DNA from: Pantanalinema sp. GBBB05
Lineage (GTDB): Bacteria; Cyanobacteriota; Cyanobacteriia; Leptolyngbyales; Leptolyngbyaceae
DNA: 64,000 bases
Assembly (NCBI GenBank): GCA_016743235.1
Contig: VRZD01000001.1
Coordinates: forward strand, 361,268 to 425,267
Direction: 5' to 3'
The notes under the pieces are model-generated. The model was given only the letters and a program-made list of their open reading frames with translations. It searched no databases and was not told the DNA's origin. Positions 1 to 8,918 of the stretch are shown here, one piece after another (position 1 is the first letter of the stretch; each line of letters opens with the position of its first letter). The translations under genes were made by a program, and so were the position numbers.

Positions 1-571
1 GCGGCTTACCTTCTAACGTTTGGTATTCCACAGTAGCGGTCTCACCCACGGCTAGCTTGGTTCCACCAGGAACGATCGCCGCTACCCGGGCATGAATTCC
101 ATCCGTGAGATAGATATTTTGCGGATTACTAGTAAACGCCTGCGGCTGGATCTGCTCAATCTGTTCCTTGGGTAGAATTTGAAAATTCAGCGTGTAAGGC
201 ACATCTGAGAAGGGTGATCCTCGCAGGGTGGCAAATAGAGCGAACAAAACTGGCATCTGAAAGAGCAAGGGCAAGCACCCTGCCAGCGGGTTTCCCAACT
301 CCTGCATGACTTTCGCCATTTCTTCCTGCTGCTTGGCAGGATCATTTTTGTAGCGCTCCCGGATTTCTTGCTGGCGCTTCTGCATAATGGGCTGAACCAC
401 CTTCATCCGCCGCATGTTCCGGATAGAACCAGCGCTGAGAGGGTACAACGCGAAGCGAATAACCAGCGTTAAAGCCACGATCGCCAGACCATAGCTCGGC
501 ACGATCCCATAGAAAAAATCCAGGATCGGCAGCATTACATTGTTGGAAAGAAACCCAATACCAAAGTCCAT
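1..571 (-). CDS. yidC: YidC/Oxa1-type membrane protein insertase (partial, C-terminal part outside window)
   Basis: The reading frame starts at the ATG complementary to 569-571 and stays open to the left edge, so only the first 190 residues are present. YidC inserts and folds membrane proteins, with or without SecYEG; in cyanobacteria it serves the plasma and thylakoid membranes. The N-terminus is a hydrophobic segment (about 10-35), followed by the basic cytoplasmic hairpin of the family ([14 protein letters not shown], then [14 protein letters not shown]) and the hydrophobic [21 protein letters not shown] segment. A soluble insert rich in beta-type sequence follows, as in cyanobacterial YidC. 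The upstream rpmH-rnpA-PH gene order is the usual bacterial arrangement and supports the call. Confidence 0.95.
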   Translation of the reverse strand, partial: MDFGIGFLSNNVMLPILDFFYGIVPSYGLAIVALTLVIRFALYPLSAGSIRNMRRMKVVQPIMQKRQQEIRERYKNDPAKQQEEMAKVMQELGNPLAGCLPLLFQMPVLFALFATLRGSPFSDVPYTLNFQILPKEQIEQIQPQAFTSNPQNIYLTDGIHARVAAIVPGGTKLAVGETATVEYQTLEGKP

Positions 572-676
572 TCGCTCTAACCTGACCCTCGTTCTTCGAG
601 TTTTCTGAATCTAAGTCTATCCAAAGATCGACCCCAACATACACGCTGTTGCCGACAATGAATTACTTTTTCTGGA

Positions 677-1075
677 TCATCCTTGACTACCCAGTGAGCC
701 ACTCGCCTGCTGAGCTCGGGGCGATAAGTGCTCATTAATGTAGCTGTAAACCTCACGGAATTTAGGTACTGCCCGGAGTTCCAGACGGCTACCATCCTTG
801 AGGGTAATCACCATATCTCCCCAGCCGCCAAGACCGCGAGGGACAGTGACAATTTTGGCAATTTCTGAATAAATGATATCTGAGCGATCGCGTCCCATCC
901 AGCCACCGATCACCGATACCCGACGATCAGTAATGCGATAGCGCAACCATAAGGCTCGGACGATCGCAGCAATAGTAAGCGGCAGACAAATCACCGTAAA
1001 TCCGAGCAGAATATTAATGATTAAATCCCCAATATGGGGACCACCCTCATAGTAGACTTCTTCACGAATACCCAT
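677..1075 (-). CDS. PH domain-containing membrane protein (YdbS-like)
   Basis: A 132-residue protein with a hydrophobic stretch at about residues 17-45 (LIINILLGFTVICLPLTIAA), then a bacterial PH fold segment (YRITDRRVSVIGG, DIIYSEIAKI, DMVITLKDGSRLELRAVP). The YRITDRR motif after a membrane hairpin is typical of YdbS/YdbT-like bPH proteins. It lies between rnpA and yidC, a position this family often occupies in cyanobacteria, and its start overlaps the end of rnpA by 14 nt, implying translational coupling. A link to membrane-protein biogenesis is inferred from position only; the molecular function is unknown. Confidence 0.85.
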   Translation of the reverse strand: MGIREEVYYEGGPHIGDLIINILLGFTVICLPLTIAAIVRALWLRYRITDRRVSVIGGWMGRDRSDIIYSEIAKIVTVPRGLGGWGDMVITLKDGSRLELRAVPKFREVYSYINEHLSPRAQQASGSLGSQG

Positions 1076-1481
1076 CTAGCACCTCAGCGTCTGTTAGCAA
1101 CTGCTCTAATTCTTGCAGAAATTGCTGATAATCGCATTGCAACGCCTGGGGATGGACGGTAATCACTAAATCCCACCCCTGAGCTAATCGAGGCAAAAGC
1201 CGCCGACAAATTGCCCGCAGCTGCCGCTTAATTCGGTTTCGCACCACAGCTCGCTTATGAACCTTTTGGCTAATGGAAATGCCAATCCGGGTTACAGGTT
1301 GAACGATGTTGCGAAGTGGAGGAGACTCACTTGGAGTGGGTTGATTTCGGCGATCGGCGATCGGCAGCTTTTGGCGTACTAGCCTAATCGTAAGGTGTTT
1401 GCCTCTACGTCGAGTTCCCCGTTGGTAAACCAGGTCAAAATCTCGCCGTAACTTTAGGCGATTCGCCCTCGGCAACGCCAC
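1062..1481 (-). CDS. rnpA: Ribonuclease P protein component
   Basis: The protein subunit of RNase P, which helps the catalytic RNA remove 5' leaders from tRNA precursors. The 139-residue product opens with the family signature LPRANRLKLRRDFDLVYQRG and carries the conserved basic RNR motif (HKRAVVRNRIKRQLRAI). A segment of about 25 residues around 45-65 (DRRNQPTPSESPPLRNIVQP) is an insertion relative to the shortest family members, as often seen in cyanobacteria. The start is a GTG. It lies directly downstream of rpmH and overlaps the PH-domain gene. Confidence 0.95.
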   Translation of the reverse strand: MALPRANRLKLRRDFDLVYQRGTRRRGKHLTIRLVRQKLPIADRRNQPTPSESPPLRNIVQPVTRIGISISQKVHKRAVVRNRIKRQLRAICRRLLPRLAQGWDLVITVHPQALQCDYQQFLQELEQLLTDAEVLDGYS

Positions 1482-1513
1482 ATCAACCCCACTTCATTAA
1501 ATCGGTGATGACT

Positions 1514-1654
1514 CTAAGCAACCGCTAGACGTACCCGTCCCTTACTTCTGCGAGCTTTTAGCACCCGCTGACCATTCTTGGTGCGCATCCGAGCCCGAAA
1601 ACCAGACGTTCTTTTACGCTTCCGACAAGTTCCACCTAATGTCCGTTGAGTCAT
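1514..1654 (-). CDS. rpmH: 50S ribosomal protein L34
   Basis: A 46-residue basic protein read on the minus strand from the ATG complementary to 1652-1654: it begins [20 protein letters not shown] and contains [19 protein letters not shown]. This is the full L34 family pattern (TLGGT..K..R.SGFR.RM.T..G..VL..RR.KGR). A GGAGA ribosome-binding site precedes the ATG by about 7 nt. It heads the rpmH-rnpA-PH-yidC cluster, and an extended -10 promoter lies about 55 bp upstream. Confidence 0.98.
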   Translation of the reverse strand: MTQRTLGGTCRKRKRTSGFRARMRTKNGQRVLKARRSKGRVRLAVA

Positions 1655-1708
1655 ATTATCTTCTCCGCTCGCGTCCCAATGGAGGTTCCAAAAAAGTCAC
1701 AGTGTACG

Positions 1709-1717
1709 ATTATATCA
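1709..1717 (-). promoter_or_regulatory. Candidate extended -10 promoter of rpmH cluster
   Basis: On the minus strand the sequence reads TGATATAAT, a perfect TATAAT hexamer with an upstream TGn extension, about 55 bp before the rpmH start codon. No good -35 hexamer lies at the standard distance, which is usual for extended -10 promoters. Assigned by sequence alone. Confidence 0.5.
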
Positions 1718-1798
1718 TTAGGTTGCAGGCAATGGGCGAACAAGTCTCGAAAGTACTAAGCCCATTCAGTTTGACCCATTCGCCCTGACAATCCCAGA

Positions 1799-2326
1799 TT
1801 AGGAAATCTGAATGACCCAGGTGCCCAAGTAGCGTAGTAAGGGCACATCTCCAGGCGACAGGATTTGGCAATTAAAGTAGAACATGCCACCAAAACTAGG
1901 GTTTTTCACATCTTGCAGCCAAATTTCTACACTATTTCCAGCAGGAATCGGCTCTTTAGGAAAAATCTCTAGCAAATGATTCTCTTTATTCCAATTGACT
2001 TCTTGTAGAGGAACCGCTTTATCTTTGACCCGTACTTCAATCATCTTGGGGTTGAAAGTGCCTTTGAAGTAGTCGGGGTAAGAAATCGCGAATTGGGCAA
2101 CAGCTAGCTTCATTTTTTTGGCAGGGATTCTTAAGCGGTAGCGATCCCAACCGTTCGGTCTGCCGCCGTAGTCGAGGCGATAGTTCAGGTTATCTTCGCC
2201 CTTGACTCCACCGAAGATCGTTAGTCCGGGCAAGCCTTGAGCCAAACTCATAGCAGGAATTCCCACTGCCAGACAGCCTGCGATGAGGCTAGAAACCACA
2301 TATTGCATCCGAGAACTAGAAGACAT
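1799..2326 (-). CDS. DUF2808 domain-containing exported protein
   Basis: A cyanobacterial exported protein of the DUF2808 family, about 175 residues from the ATG at 2326, chosen because a GGGGAAAGGG purine tract precedes it and gives a normal signal peptide (MQYVVSSLIAGCLAVGIPAMSLAQG). An in-frame GTG at 2362 would add 12 residues. The mature part has the family patterns YRLRIPAKKMKLAVAQFAISYPDYFKGTF (split here by family variation), IEVR, and NPSFGGMFYFNCQILSPGDVPLLRYLGTW near the C-terminus. It is thought to be periplasmic or outer-envelope; the function is unknown. It is monocistronic. Confidence 0.8.
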   Translation of the reverse strand: MSSSSRMQYVVSSLIAGCLAVGIPAMSLAQGLPGLTIFGGVKGEDNLNYRLDYGGRPNGWDRYRLRIPAKKMKLAVAQFAISYPDYFKGTFNPKMIEVRVKDKAVPLQEVNWNKENHLLEIFPKEPIPAGNSVEIWLQDVKNPSFGGMFYFNCQILSPGDVPLLRYLGTWVIQIS

Positions 2327-2870
2327 AAGCCCTTTCCCCAATTGGCAGAGGTTATTCGACACTTCACTACACCTTAATCTTAAAACTCTATCAGGATTTC
2401 ATGAGTAAAATCACTCATTGAACTACCACCTTATGGTAGCGATTTACCTGAACTATCAGCACTTCTCAGGCAGACGGGATTTTCCGCTAAAGGTTCCATA
2501 AAGGTTGATTGCCATGATTGGAGACCCCTAAAACGTTGAACCTTTATAAAGAAATTTTTATTTAGATGAATTGAAATCATAAGATAAGTTAAAGATCGTT
2601 GGGACTATTTGGGAATCAACTTTAGGATCATTGCCTGAACCAGTTTGCTGAATATCGGAAGTGTAAATTTGCATTACAAGTAGGCTGAAATTAATAGGTT
2701 GGTATTTGCTAAACTGCCTGAATTTTTCACCTGGAACTATCTCTGAAGAGAGCGGCTATCCTGCGATCGCAGATGTTGAGTTTCCATTGTTTGCATGACA
2801 TTAAGCAGTCTGACAGCTTCCTTGCTACGGATGATTCACTTAAGCATTGATTTTAGAGTTGTGAGAGCCA
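2327..2870. other. Intergenic region upstream of DUF2808 gene and pntA
   Basis: A divergent regulatory region of about 540 bp, AT-rich in its middle. It holds an 18-bp inverted repeat, ATGAGT-N6-ACTCAT, at 2401-2418, about 75 bp before the DUF2808 start. It also holds a 9-bp inverted repeat (ATAAAGGTT at 2498-2506, AACCTTTAT at 2539-2547). A HIP1 octamer lies near 2764. No small ORF with a convincing start was seen, nor any RNA gene. Confidence 0.5.
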
Positions 2871-4490
2871 ATGACCATAGCGATTGATAAACAAGCGGCT
2901 GAAGGCGAACAGCGTCTCACTGAGGACAAGGCGCATCTCAAAATTGGCATTCCCAAAGAAATTTTTCCGAATGAGTGTCGAGTTGCGGCCACTCCGGATA
3001 CTGCCAAGATTCTGCAAAAACTGGGGTTTGAGGTGTTGATTGAACATCAAGCTGGTGAAGCCGCAAACTTTTCTGATGAAGTCTACCAACAAGCCGGATG
3101 CCAGATTGTCGCTGATGCGCCCACATTGTGGAACGAAGCAGACATCGTTCTCAAAGTGCGTCCACCAGAAATGCACCCAACCTTGGGTAAGCATGAGACT
3201 GAGTTACTGAGAGAAGGTGGAACCTTAATTAGTTTCATCTATCCCGCTCAAAATGCCGCTCTGTTAGACCAGTTAGCTCAACGGCAAGCAACGGTATTGG
3301 CAATGGATGCTGTACCCCGGATCAGTCGGGCTCAGAAGCTGGATGCTTTGAGTTCCATGGCAAATATTGCTGGATATCGGGCAGTGATCGAAGCGGCAAA
3401 TCGATTTGGTCGCTTCTTTACCGGACAAATTACTGCCGCAGGTAAAGTTCCCCCTGCCAAAGTATTGATTATCGGCGCTGGGGTCGCTGGACTAGCCGCG
3501 ATCGGGACTGCCAGAAGCCTAGGAGCGATCGTCCGAGCCTTTGATACTCGCCCTGTAGTGAAAGAGCAGGTGCAAAGTCTGGGAGCCGAATTTCTAGAAC
3601 TTCAGTTCGCGGAAGATGGCACGGGTGAAGGTGGTTACGCCAAAGTCATGAGCAAAGAGTTCATTGACGCCGAAATGGCATTGTTTGCCGCTCAAGCCAA
3701 AGAAGTCGATATCATCATTACTACAGCCCTGATTCCGGGCAAACGCGCGCCGATCTTGATTACTCGTGACATGGTAGAGAGCATGAAAGAAGGCTCGGTC
3801 GTGGTAGATATGGCAGCTGAACAAGGCGGCAACTGTGAAGTCACCCAGCCAGGAGAAGTTTGCCAGCATCACGGGGTGACAATTATCGGGTTAACCGATC
3901 TGCCAAGCCGGATGGCGAACCAAGCTAGTCAACTGTATGGCAAAAACCTGTGCTATCTGCTGGAAGACATGGGTGGAGCCGAAGGCTACAAAGTCGATCT
4001 GGACGACGAAGTAATTCGGGGTGCATTAGTCCTGCACAACGGCACCATTACCTACCCGCCCCCCAAACCAGCCACACCGCCAGCACCTCCCTCACCGGCT
4101 CCAGTTCCAACGGTCGTGGCAACCGCTACTCCAGCCAAAACGTCTCAAGTCAATACGGGCTTAATCTGGATGGGGCTGATCGGAGCCTTGCTATTTGGCA
4201 TTGGTAGCGTCGCGCCGCCTTCCTTCTTGTCTCACTTCACAGTGTTTGTATTAGCCTGTTTCGTCGGTTGGCAGGTGATTTGGAATGTTACCCCCGCCCT
4301 CCATACTCCTTTGATGAGTGTGACGAATGCAATTAGCGGCATCATCATCATTGGCGGGATGTTGCAGATTTCTGGCTCTTTCAACTCTGCCACCACCATT
4401 CTGGGCGCGATCGCCATTCTGATTGGCACGATCAATATTTCCGGTGGCTTCCTGGTGACCCAACGGATGCTGAAGATGTTTCAGCGGTAA
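2871..4490 (+). CDS. pntA: Proton-translocating NAD(P)+ transhydrogenase subunit alpha
   Basis: Transfers hydride between NADH and NADP+ coupled to proton movement across the membrane, with PntB. At 539 residues this is the fused alpha form: the NAD-binding domain I occupies about residues 20-390 ([21 protein letters not shown], the Rossmann motif [17 protein letters not shown], and [17 protein letters not shown]). A Pro-rich linker spans about 396-420. Four membrane helices follow (425-535). Some cyanobacteria split this protein into two genes; here it is continuous. pntB follows after 103 bp, so the two probably form one unit. The enzyme adjusts NADPH supply, mainly under mixotrophic or low-light growth. 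Confidence 0.96.
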   Translation: MTIAIDKQAAEGEQRLTEDKAHLKIGIPKEIFPNECRVAATPDTAKILQKLGFEVLIEHQAGEAANFSDEVYQQAGCQIVADAPTLWNEADIVLKVRPPEMHPTLGKHETELLREGGTLISFIYPAQNAALLDQLAQRQATVLAMDAVPRISRAQKLDALSSMANIAGYRAVIEAANRFGRFFTGQITAAGKVPPAKVLIIGAGVAGLAAIGTARSLGAIVRAFDTRPVVKEQVQSLGAEFLELQFAEDGTGEGGYAKVMSKEFIDAEMALFAAQAKEVDIIITTALIPGKRAPILITRDMVESMKEGSVVVDMAAEQGGNCEVTQPGEVCQHHGVTIIGLTDLPSRMANQASQLYGKNLCYLLEDMGGAEGYKVDLDDEVIRGALVLHNGTITYPPPKPATPPAPPSPAPVPTVVATATPAKTSQVNTGLIWMGLIGALLFGIGSVAPPSFLSHFTVFVLACFVGWQVIWNVTPALHTPLMSVTNAISGIIIIGGMLQISGSFNSATTILGAIAILIGTINISGGFLVTQRMLKMFQR

Positions 4491-4593
4491 TTATCCCTGT
4501 TGTGTCAAGGAATCAGGTCTAACGCAATCAAGATCTGGCTTCCCTACCTATCCCACCAGCCTCATCCCATTTCCACCTTGAACGAAAAGGTCT

Positions 4594-6012
4594 ATGTCGA
4601 ATAATCTTCTGACCGTCGCCTATATTGCGGCGAGTGCGTTATTTATCCTGAGCTTGGCAGGCTTGTCCAACCAGGAAACTGCTCGTAAAGGCAATACATT
4701 TGGTATTGCTGGAATGCTAATTGCCTTTATTGCCACGGCGGTTAGTAGTGTGAGTGCCTATGGCTTGCTCTCAGGGGTCGTTTTACCCGGCGCGATCGTT
4801 GGCGCTATCCTCGCTTCCCGGGTTGCCATGACCTCGATGCCAGAGCTAGTGGCAATTCTGCATAGCTTTGTCGGTTTAGCAGCAGTACTGGTCGGATTTG
4901 CCAATTATCTCAGTCCCGATAGTTCGCTCCAGGGTGTAGAAGCGACGATCCATGAAATTGAGATCTACATTGGCGTGTTTATTGGGGCAATTACCTTTAC
5001 AGGTTCAATTATTGCCTTTGGCAAACTACGTGGCATCATCAGCAGTAAGCCGTTGACCCTCCCAGCCCGTCATTTCCTCAACTTAGCCATGCTCCTAACT
5101 TGTGTATGGTTAGGTGTGGAGTTTATGGGCGGTAGTCTGCTAACCGGACTACAATCGCTGCTCGCTATGAGCGTGATCGCCGGTATTCTAGGTCTGCATC
5201 TGGTCATGGCGATCGGGGGTGCCGATATGCCCGTGGTAATCTCGATGCTGAATAGCTACTCTGGTTGGGCCGCCGCCGCCGCCGGATTCATGCTCTCCAA
5301 TGACCTACTGATTATTACTGGGGCACTGGTGGGTAGTAGTGGGGCAATCCTCAGCTACATCATGTGTCGCGCCATGAATCGCTCCTTTATTAGTGTGATT
5401 ATGGGTGGATTTGGAGCCGGTGCCACGGGAACCAGTCAGAGTGTCCAACCCACAGGAACGGTCACCGAAGCGAATGTGGAAGAAACTGCCGAACTGCTGG
5501 AAAATGCTAAGAGCGTGATTATTGTGCCGGGATATGGCATGGCAGTGGCCCAAGCTCAGTACCCGATTTCCCAAATCACCAAGTATCTGCGCGATCGGGG
5601 GACAAAAGTCCGGTTTGGCATTCACCCAGTTGCCGGACGGATGCCAGGACACATGAACGTGCTGTTGGCAGAAGCGAATGTCCCTTACGACATCGTGCTG
5701 GAAATGGAAGAAATCAACGAAGACTTCCCGGAAACCGATGTGGTGCTAGTGGTAGGCGCTAATGATACGGTGAACTCTAGTGCCATGGAAGATCCGAATA
5801 GCCCGATCGCAGGCATGCCAGTCCTGGAAGTTTGGAAGTCGGGAACAGTTGTGATTATGAAACGGGGGATGGCGAGCGGCTATGCCGGTGTCGATAATCC
5901 GGTGTTCTACAAAGAAAACACCCGAATGTTGTTTGGGGATGCCAAAAAGAATGTCGATGCCTTAGTCGCGAAATTTAATAGTCGAGCAGAACTGGCTACC
6001 AGCCGCGCCTAA
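4594..6012 (+). CDS. pntB: NAD(P)+ transhydrogenase subunit beta
   Basis: The beta subunit, 472 residues, provides most membrane helices (about residues 5-270) and the NADP-binding domain III. Visible motifs are [25 protein letters not shown] in the membrane part, and in domain [51 protein letters not shown] and [17 protein letters not shown], which match the NADP-site signatures. Length agrees with E. coli PntB (about 460). It follows pntA and ends 22 bp before a strong intrinsic terminator. Confidence 0.97.
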   Translation: MSNNLLTVAYIAASALFILSLAGLSNQETARKGNTFGIAGMLIAFIATAVSSVSAYGLLSGVVLPGAIVGAILASRVAMTSMPELVAILHSFVGLAAVLVGFANYLSPDSSLQGVEATIHEIEIYIGVFIGAITFTGSIIAFGKLRGIISSKPLTLPARHFLNLAMLLTCVWLGVEFMGGSLLTGLQSLLAMSVIAGILGLHLVMAIGGADMPVVISMLNSYSGWAAAAAGFMLSNDLLIITGALVGSSGAILSYIMCRAMNRSFISVIMGGFGAGATGTSQSVQPTGTVTEANVEETAELLENAKSVIIVPGYGMAVAQAQYPISQITKYLRDRGTKVRFGIHPVAGRMPGHMNVLLAEANVPYDIVLEMEEINEDFPETDVVLVVGANDTVNSSAMEDPNSPIAGMPVLEVWKSGTVVIMKRGMASGYAGVDNPVFYKENTRMLFGDAKKNVDALVAKFNSRAELATSRA

Positions 6013-6033
6013 GCGTTAATGACAATAAATTGG

Positions 6034-6066
6034 CGATCGCCTTATTGAGGAAGGCGATCGTTTTTT
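6034..6066 (+). terminator. Intrinsic terminator after pntAB
   Basis: A perfect 10-bp stem (CGATCGCCTT at 6034-6043, AAGGCGATCG at 6051-6060) with a 7-nt loop is followed by six T residues (6061-6066). It closes the pntAB unit. A HIP1 octamer is built into the left arm. Confidence 0.9.
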
Positions 6067-6147
6067 ATGGCAGCGCCTCCCCAAAAAAGAAGCTGCCCAG
6101 ATAACCTGGACAGCACCGTAGATCGAAGTTTCTATCAGAGATAATGA

Positions 6148-6426
6148 TTATGCTTCCGCTGCCGCTTCTGCCGCTACCGGATAGACACTCACTTTTTTCC
6201 GGTTTTTACCAAAGCGTTCAAAGGTGACCACACCTTGGATTAGGGCAAACAAAGTATCATCATTGCCCCGTCCCACATTATTGCCAGGATGGATCTTGGT
6301 GCCGCGTTGGCGCACCAGGATATTGCCAGCTTTGACCACTTGTCCACCATACCGTTTCACACCTAACCGCTGGGCATTCGAGTCCCGTCCGTTACGTGTA
6401 CTACCTGTCCCTTTCTTATGAGCCAT
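6148..6426 (-). CDS. rpmA: 50S ribosomal protein L27
   Basis: A 92-residue L27 protein: [20 protein letters not shown] at the N-terminus and [35 protein letters not shown] in the body are the family signature. L27 sits near the peptidyl-transferase centre of the 50S subunit. The N-terminus begins directly with MAHKKG, without the N-terminal extension that Firmicutes cleave. It lies 80 bp downstream of rplU on the same strand, the usual order. Confidence 0.98.
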   Translation of the reverse strand: MAHKKGTGSTRNGRDSNAQRLGVKRYGGQVVKAGNILVRQRGTKIHPGNNVGRGNDDTLFALIQGVVTFERFGKNRKKVSVYPVAAEAAAEA

Positions 6427-6506
6427 TGTTTCCTCTCGTCCTTACGATCGTGACTATAAAAGATTGTCAGGATTGAAATGCCCTACTGACACGTTAGCAG
6501 AACCAC

Positions 6507-6857
6507 CTATTCAGCGGTTGTTGCGGCTGCGATCGCGGTTCCACCCACAGTGATGCTGGTGATCATTAACCGGGTGAGTTCCTGACGATGACCTTGCTTC
6601 TTGCGGGTCTTCTTCTTCGGGCGCATTTTATAGACGATAACCTTGCGTCCCCGCAGGTGGCGCATCACAGTGCCTTCTACCGTAGCTCCGGCGACCCAAG
6701 GTTGACCAATGGTCACTTCGCCATCATTCTGCACAAACAGCACCTTATCAATGCTGACCGAACTATCCGGTTCCACTGCTAGCCGTTCTACGTCATAGAA
6801 CCGACCTGGCTCTACCCGAAGTTGTTTTCCGCCCGTTTCAATAATTGCGTAAGCCAT
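6507..6857 (-). CDS. rplU: 50S ribosomal protein L21
   Basis: A 116-residue L21 protein beginning [20 protein letters not shown], with the conserved C-terminal [14 protein letters not shown] motif. L21 binds 23S rRNA. The C-terminal tail ([22 protein letters not shown]) is slightly longer than the E. coli protein, as is common in cyanobacteria. It is first in the rplU-rpmA pair. A small ACAGG-TAG-CCTGT hairpin lies in its leader at 6881-6893, possibly regulatory. Confidence 0.98.
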   Translation of the reverse strand: MAYAIIETGGKQLRVEPGRFYDVERLAVEPDSSVSIDKVLFVQNDGEVTIGQPWVAGATVEGTVMRHLRGRKVIVYKMRPKKKTRKKQGHRQELTRLMITSITVGGTAIAAATTAE

Positions 6858-7059
6858 GAAATTGCCCTAGAGATTGCCGTACAGGTAGCCTGTAAAGGCT
6901 TTTGATTGTGTCTGACCTGATCCGAGCAGGAATAGACGACAGTTTATCAGTATGCCGACTGGATTGCTGGATTGTCAAGCGTTGTTTAGACGCTGTTCCC
7001 AAGATACAGTCGGAGGGTTATGCCATCTGTCTCTACCACTGTAATTTTGGTTCATCGCG

Positions 7060-8088
7060 ATGTCTTCTGCTCCTGCCTCATCCAACACCGCGATCGTCTG
7101 GTTGCGGAAGAACTTATTTAATACCTGGTACAACAGTTTGCTGACGATCGCTTGCTTCATCGTGATTTACCAAGTGATCACAGGAGTGGCTGGTTGGGTA
7201 ACCAACTCAGCGCAATGGGCAGTGGTTACAACTAACCTGCGCTTGTTCTTCATGGGTCGCTATCCGGTGGATCTGGCATGGCGATTGGGCTGGGTCGCCG
7301 CGATCGTTGTGGCGCTACTCGGACTCGGGTTAACTCAGGTCATGATTAACCATCAACCAACTAAAGCGCGGCTAAAACAGAGCTTATTCATCCTTTTACC
7401 AATCGCGGTTGGTTTGATCCTCTGGCTAATGGGGGGGGGATTCGGATTAACACCAGTTAGCACGAATCTCTGGGGTGGTCTGCTGCTAACGTTGTTTGTT
7501 TCTATTACAAGCATTGTCCTAGCCTTTCCTTTGGGCGTATTGCTGGCGCTAGGGCGACGTAGTTCACTGCCTGTATTGCGGGGAGCCTGTACAACCTACA
7601 TTGAAATTATTCGAGGCTTGCCATTAATTGGCATCCTATTTATGGCACAGGTCATGCTGCCGTTAGTGCTACCAGGACAATGGCGATTAGATCGGGTGCT
7701 CCGGGCGATCGCGGGATTAGTGTTGTTTAATGCCGCATATCTGGCAGAGAATGTGCGAGGTGGCTTGCAGTCAATTCCTCGGGGGCAAACGGAAGCAGCT
7801 AAAGCCTTAGGATTAAATCTGTTCCAGACCTTGCTGCTGGTGGTGCTACCGCAGGCACTGCGGATTGCTGTTCCCAGTATTGTCGGGCAATTTATTTCGT
7901 TGTTTAAGGACACATCGCTGCTCTCTCTGTTCGCGCTGCTAGAACTTACCGGAATTGGGCGATCGATCCTGGCACAACCCCAATTTTTGGGACGCAATGC
8001 CGAAGTTTATCTATTTATTGGGCTGATTTATTGGCTATTTTGCTACACGATGTCACTGCTCAGTCGGCGATTAGAACCGGTGAAGTAA
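7060..8088 (+). CDS. Polar amino-acid ABC transporter permease (HisM/GlnP family, NatH-like)
   Basis: An inner-membrane permease of the PAAT family, 342 residues, with an N-terminal extension containing two or three extra helices (about 20-130) ahead of the BPD_transp_1 domain (about 145-335). Family features are EIIRGLPLIGILFMAQ and the EAA loop QTEAAKALGLNLFQTLLLVVLPQALR that contacts the ATPase. The extended N-terminus resembles the cyanobacterial NatG/NatH permeases of neutral and acidic amino-acid uptake. No binding protein, second permease or ATPase gene is next to it, so its partners must be elsewhere; the exact substrate cannot be told. Confidence 0.85.
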   Translation: MSSAPASSNTAIVWLRKNLFNTWYNSLLTIACFIVIYQVITGVAGWVTNSAQWAVVTTNLRLFFMGRYPVDLAWRLGWVAAIVVALLGLGLTQVMINHQPTKARLKQSLFILLPIAVGLILWLMGGGFGLTPVSTNLWGGLLLTLFVSITSIVLAFPLGVLLALGRRSSLPVLRGACTTYIEIIRGLPLIGILFMAQVMLPLVLPGQWRLDRVLRAIAGLVLFNAAYLAENVRGGLQSIPRGQTEAAKALGLNLFQTLLLVVLPQALRIAVPSIVGQFISLFKDTSLLSLFALLELTGIGRSILAQPQFLGRNAEVYLFIGLIYWLFCYTMSLLSRRLEPVK

Positions 8089-8279
8089 TAGAACTAATCA
8101 GAACCTCACAAATATGACGCGAAGTTTATTTCCTCTTTAACTAAAAACACCGGGAATCGCGCTGATTCTTAGAACGAGGGTATAGGTGCTTTGATCAGGC
8201 GCATGGGCAATGGAGAATCCCCACTTCAAACCATGATTGCCTCTAAATATCCTGAACCACTCGATTTCATGCGTGATTT

Positions 8280-8798
8280 ATGGTCACTCAATTCCTGCTT
8301 CACAAACTTGGTGCAACCCAGCACCGCTCGACGATCTCTGACTCAAACTTAGAGCAAGGTATGACGCTCCTGGAGTTAGTGATTGTAATGGTGATTCTGG
8401 GAATTCTAGCCGCGATCGCAATTCCATCGTTTGCAGGTCAAATTAAACGAGCCCAACAATCTGAAGCCCAATTACATGTGAGTGGGATTTTGCGATCGCA
8501 GCAAGCATACTTTTTAGAAAAAAATAGTTATGCCAGTAATTTGGCACAGCTTGGGTTAAAAATTCCCAATACTGCTCAATACAGCTACGCAATCCAACGC
8601 TTTGCTAATCATAGAAATCAAGCTGGAGCACGGGTGAATGGAGCCACGGCAAGTGCCATTCCTAAACGTGACTTTAAAGGCTACATGGGAAAAGTTTGGA
8701 CTGAAAATACACCGATTGGAAATGTGTCTCAATCGGTCCTCTGTGAAGGGGCTGTTGGTGCAGCTAATTTCATGGGACGGTTTACCTATTGCCGCTAA
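8280..8798 (+). CDS. Type IV pilin-like protein (prepilin)
   Basis: A 172-residue prepilin. The cleavage and methylation motif QG-MTLLE is followed by the hydrophobic alpha-1 helix (LVIVMVILGILAAIAIPSF, about residues 31-50). The leader before the Gly is 27 residues, longer than in classic type IVa pilins, unless an internal non-ATG start is used. The C-terminal domain includes AYFLEKNSYASNLAQLGL and two cysteines (VLCEGAVGAANFMGRFTYC) able to form the usual D-region disulfide. It would be processed by a PilD peptidase such as the one at 51.5 kb. Major versus minor pilin cannot be decided. Confidence 0.85.
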   Translation: MVTQFLLHKLGATQHRSTISDSNLEQGMTLLELVIVMVILGILAAIAIPSFAGQIKRAQQSEAQLHVSGILRSQQAYFLEKNSYASNLAQLGLKIPNTAQYSYAIQRFANHRNQAGARVNGATASAIPKRDFKGYMGKVWTENTPIGNVSQSVLCEGAVGAANFMGRFTYCR

Positions 8799-8918
8799 AC
8801 ATGGGTTGCCCACTTCGCTAATTTCCAGCCTGTTTTAAACTATGCCATGTTGACCTGAAAGCGAGAGTGTACGATTACTCCCAAGCTCGATCAACTCAGA
8901 TCATGGAAACTATTAGCG

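Noticed and set aside
2663..2677. GTA-N9-TAC as an NtcA site upstream of pntA
   Set aside because: The spacer is nine, not eight, and it lies about 195 bp before the gene; this may be chance.
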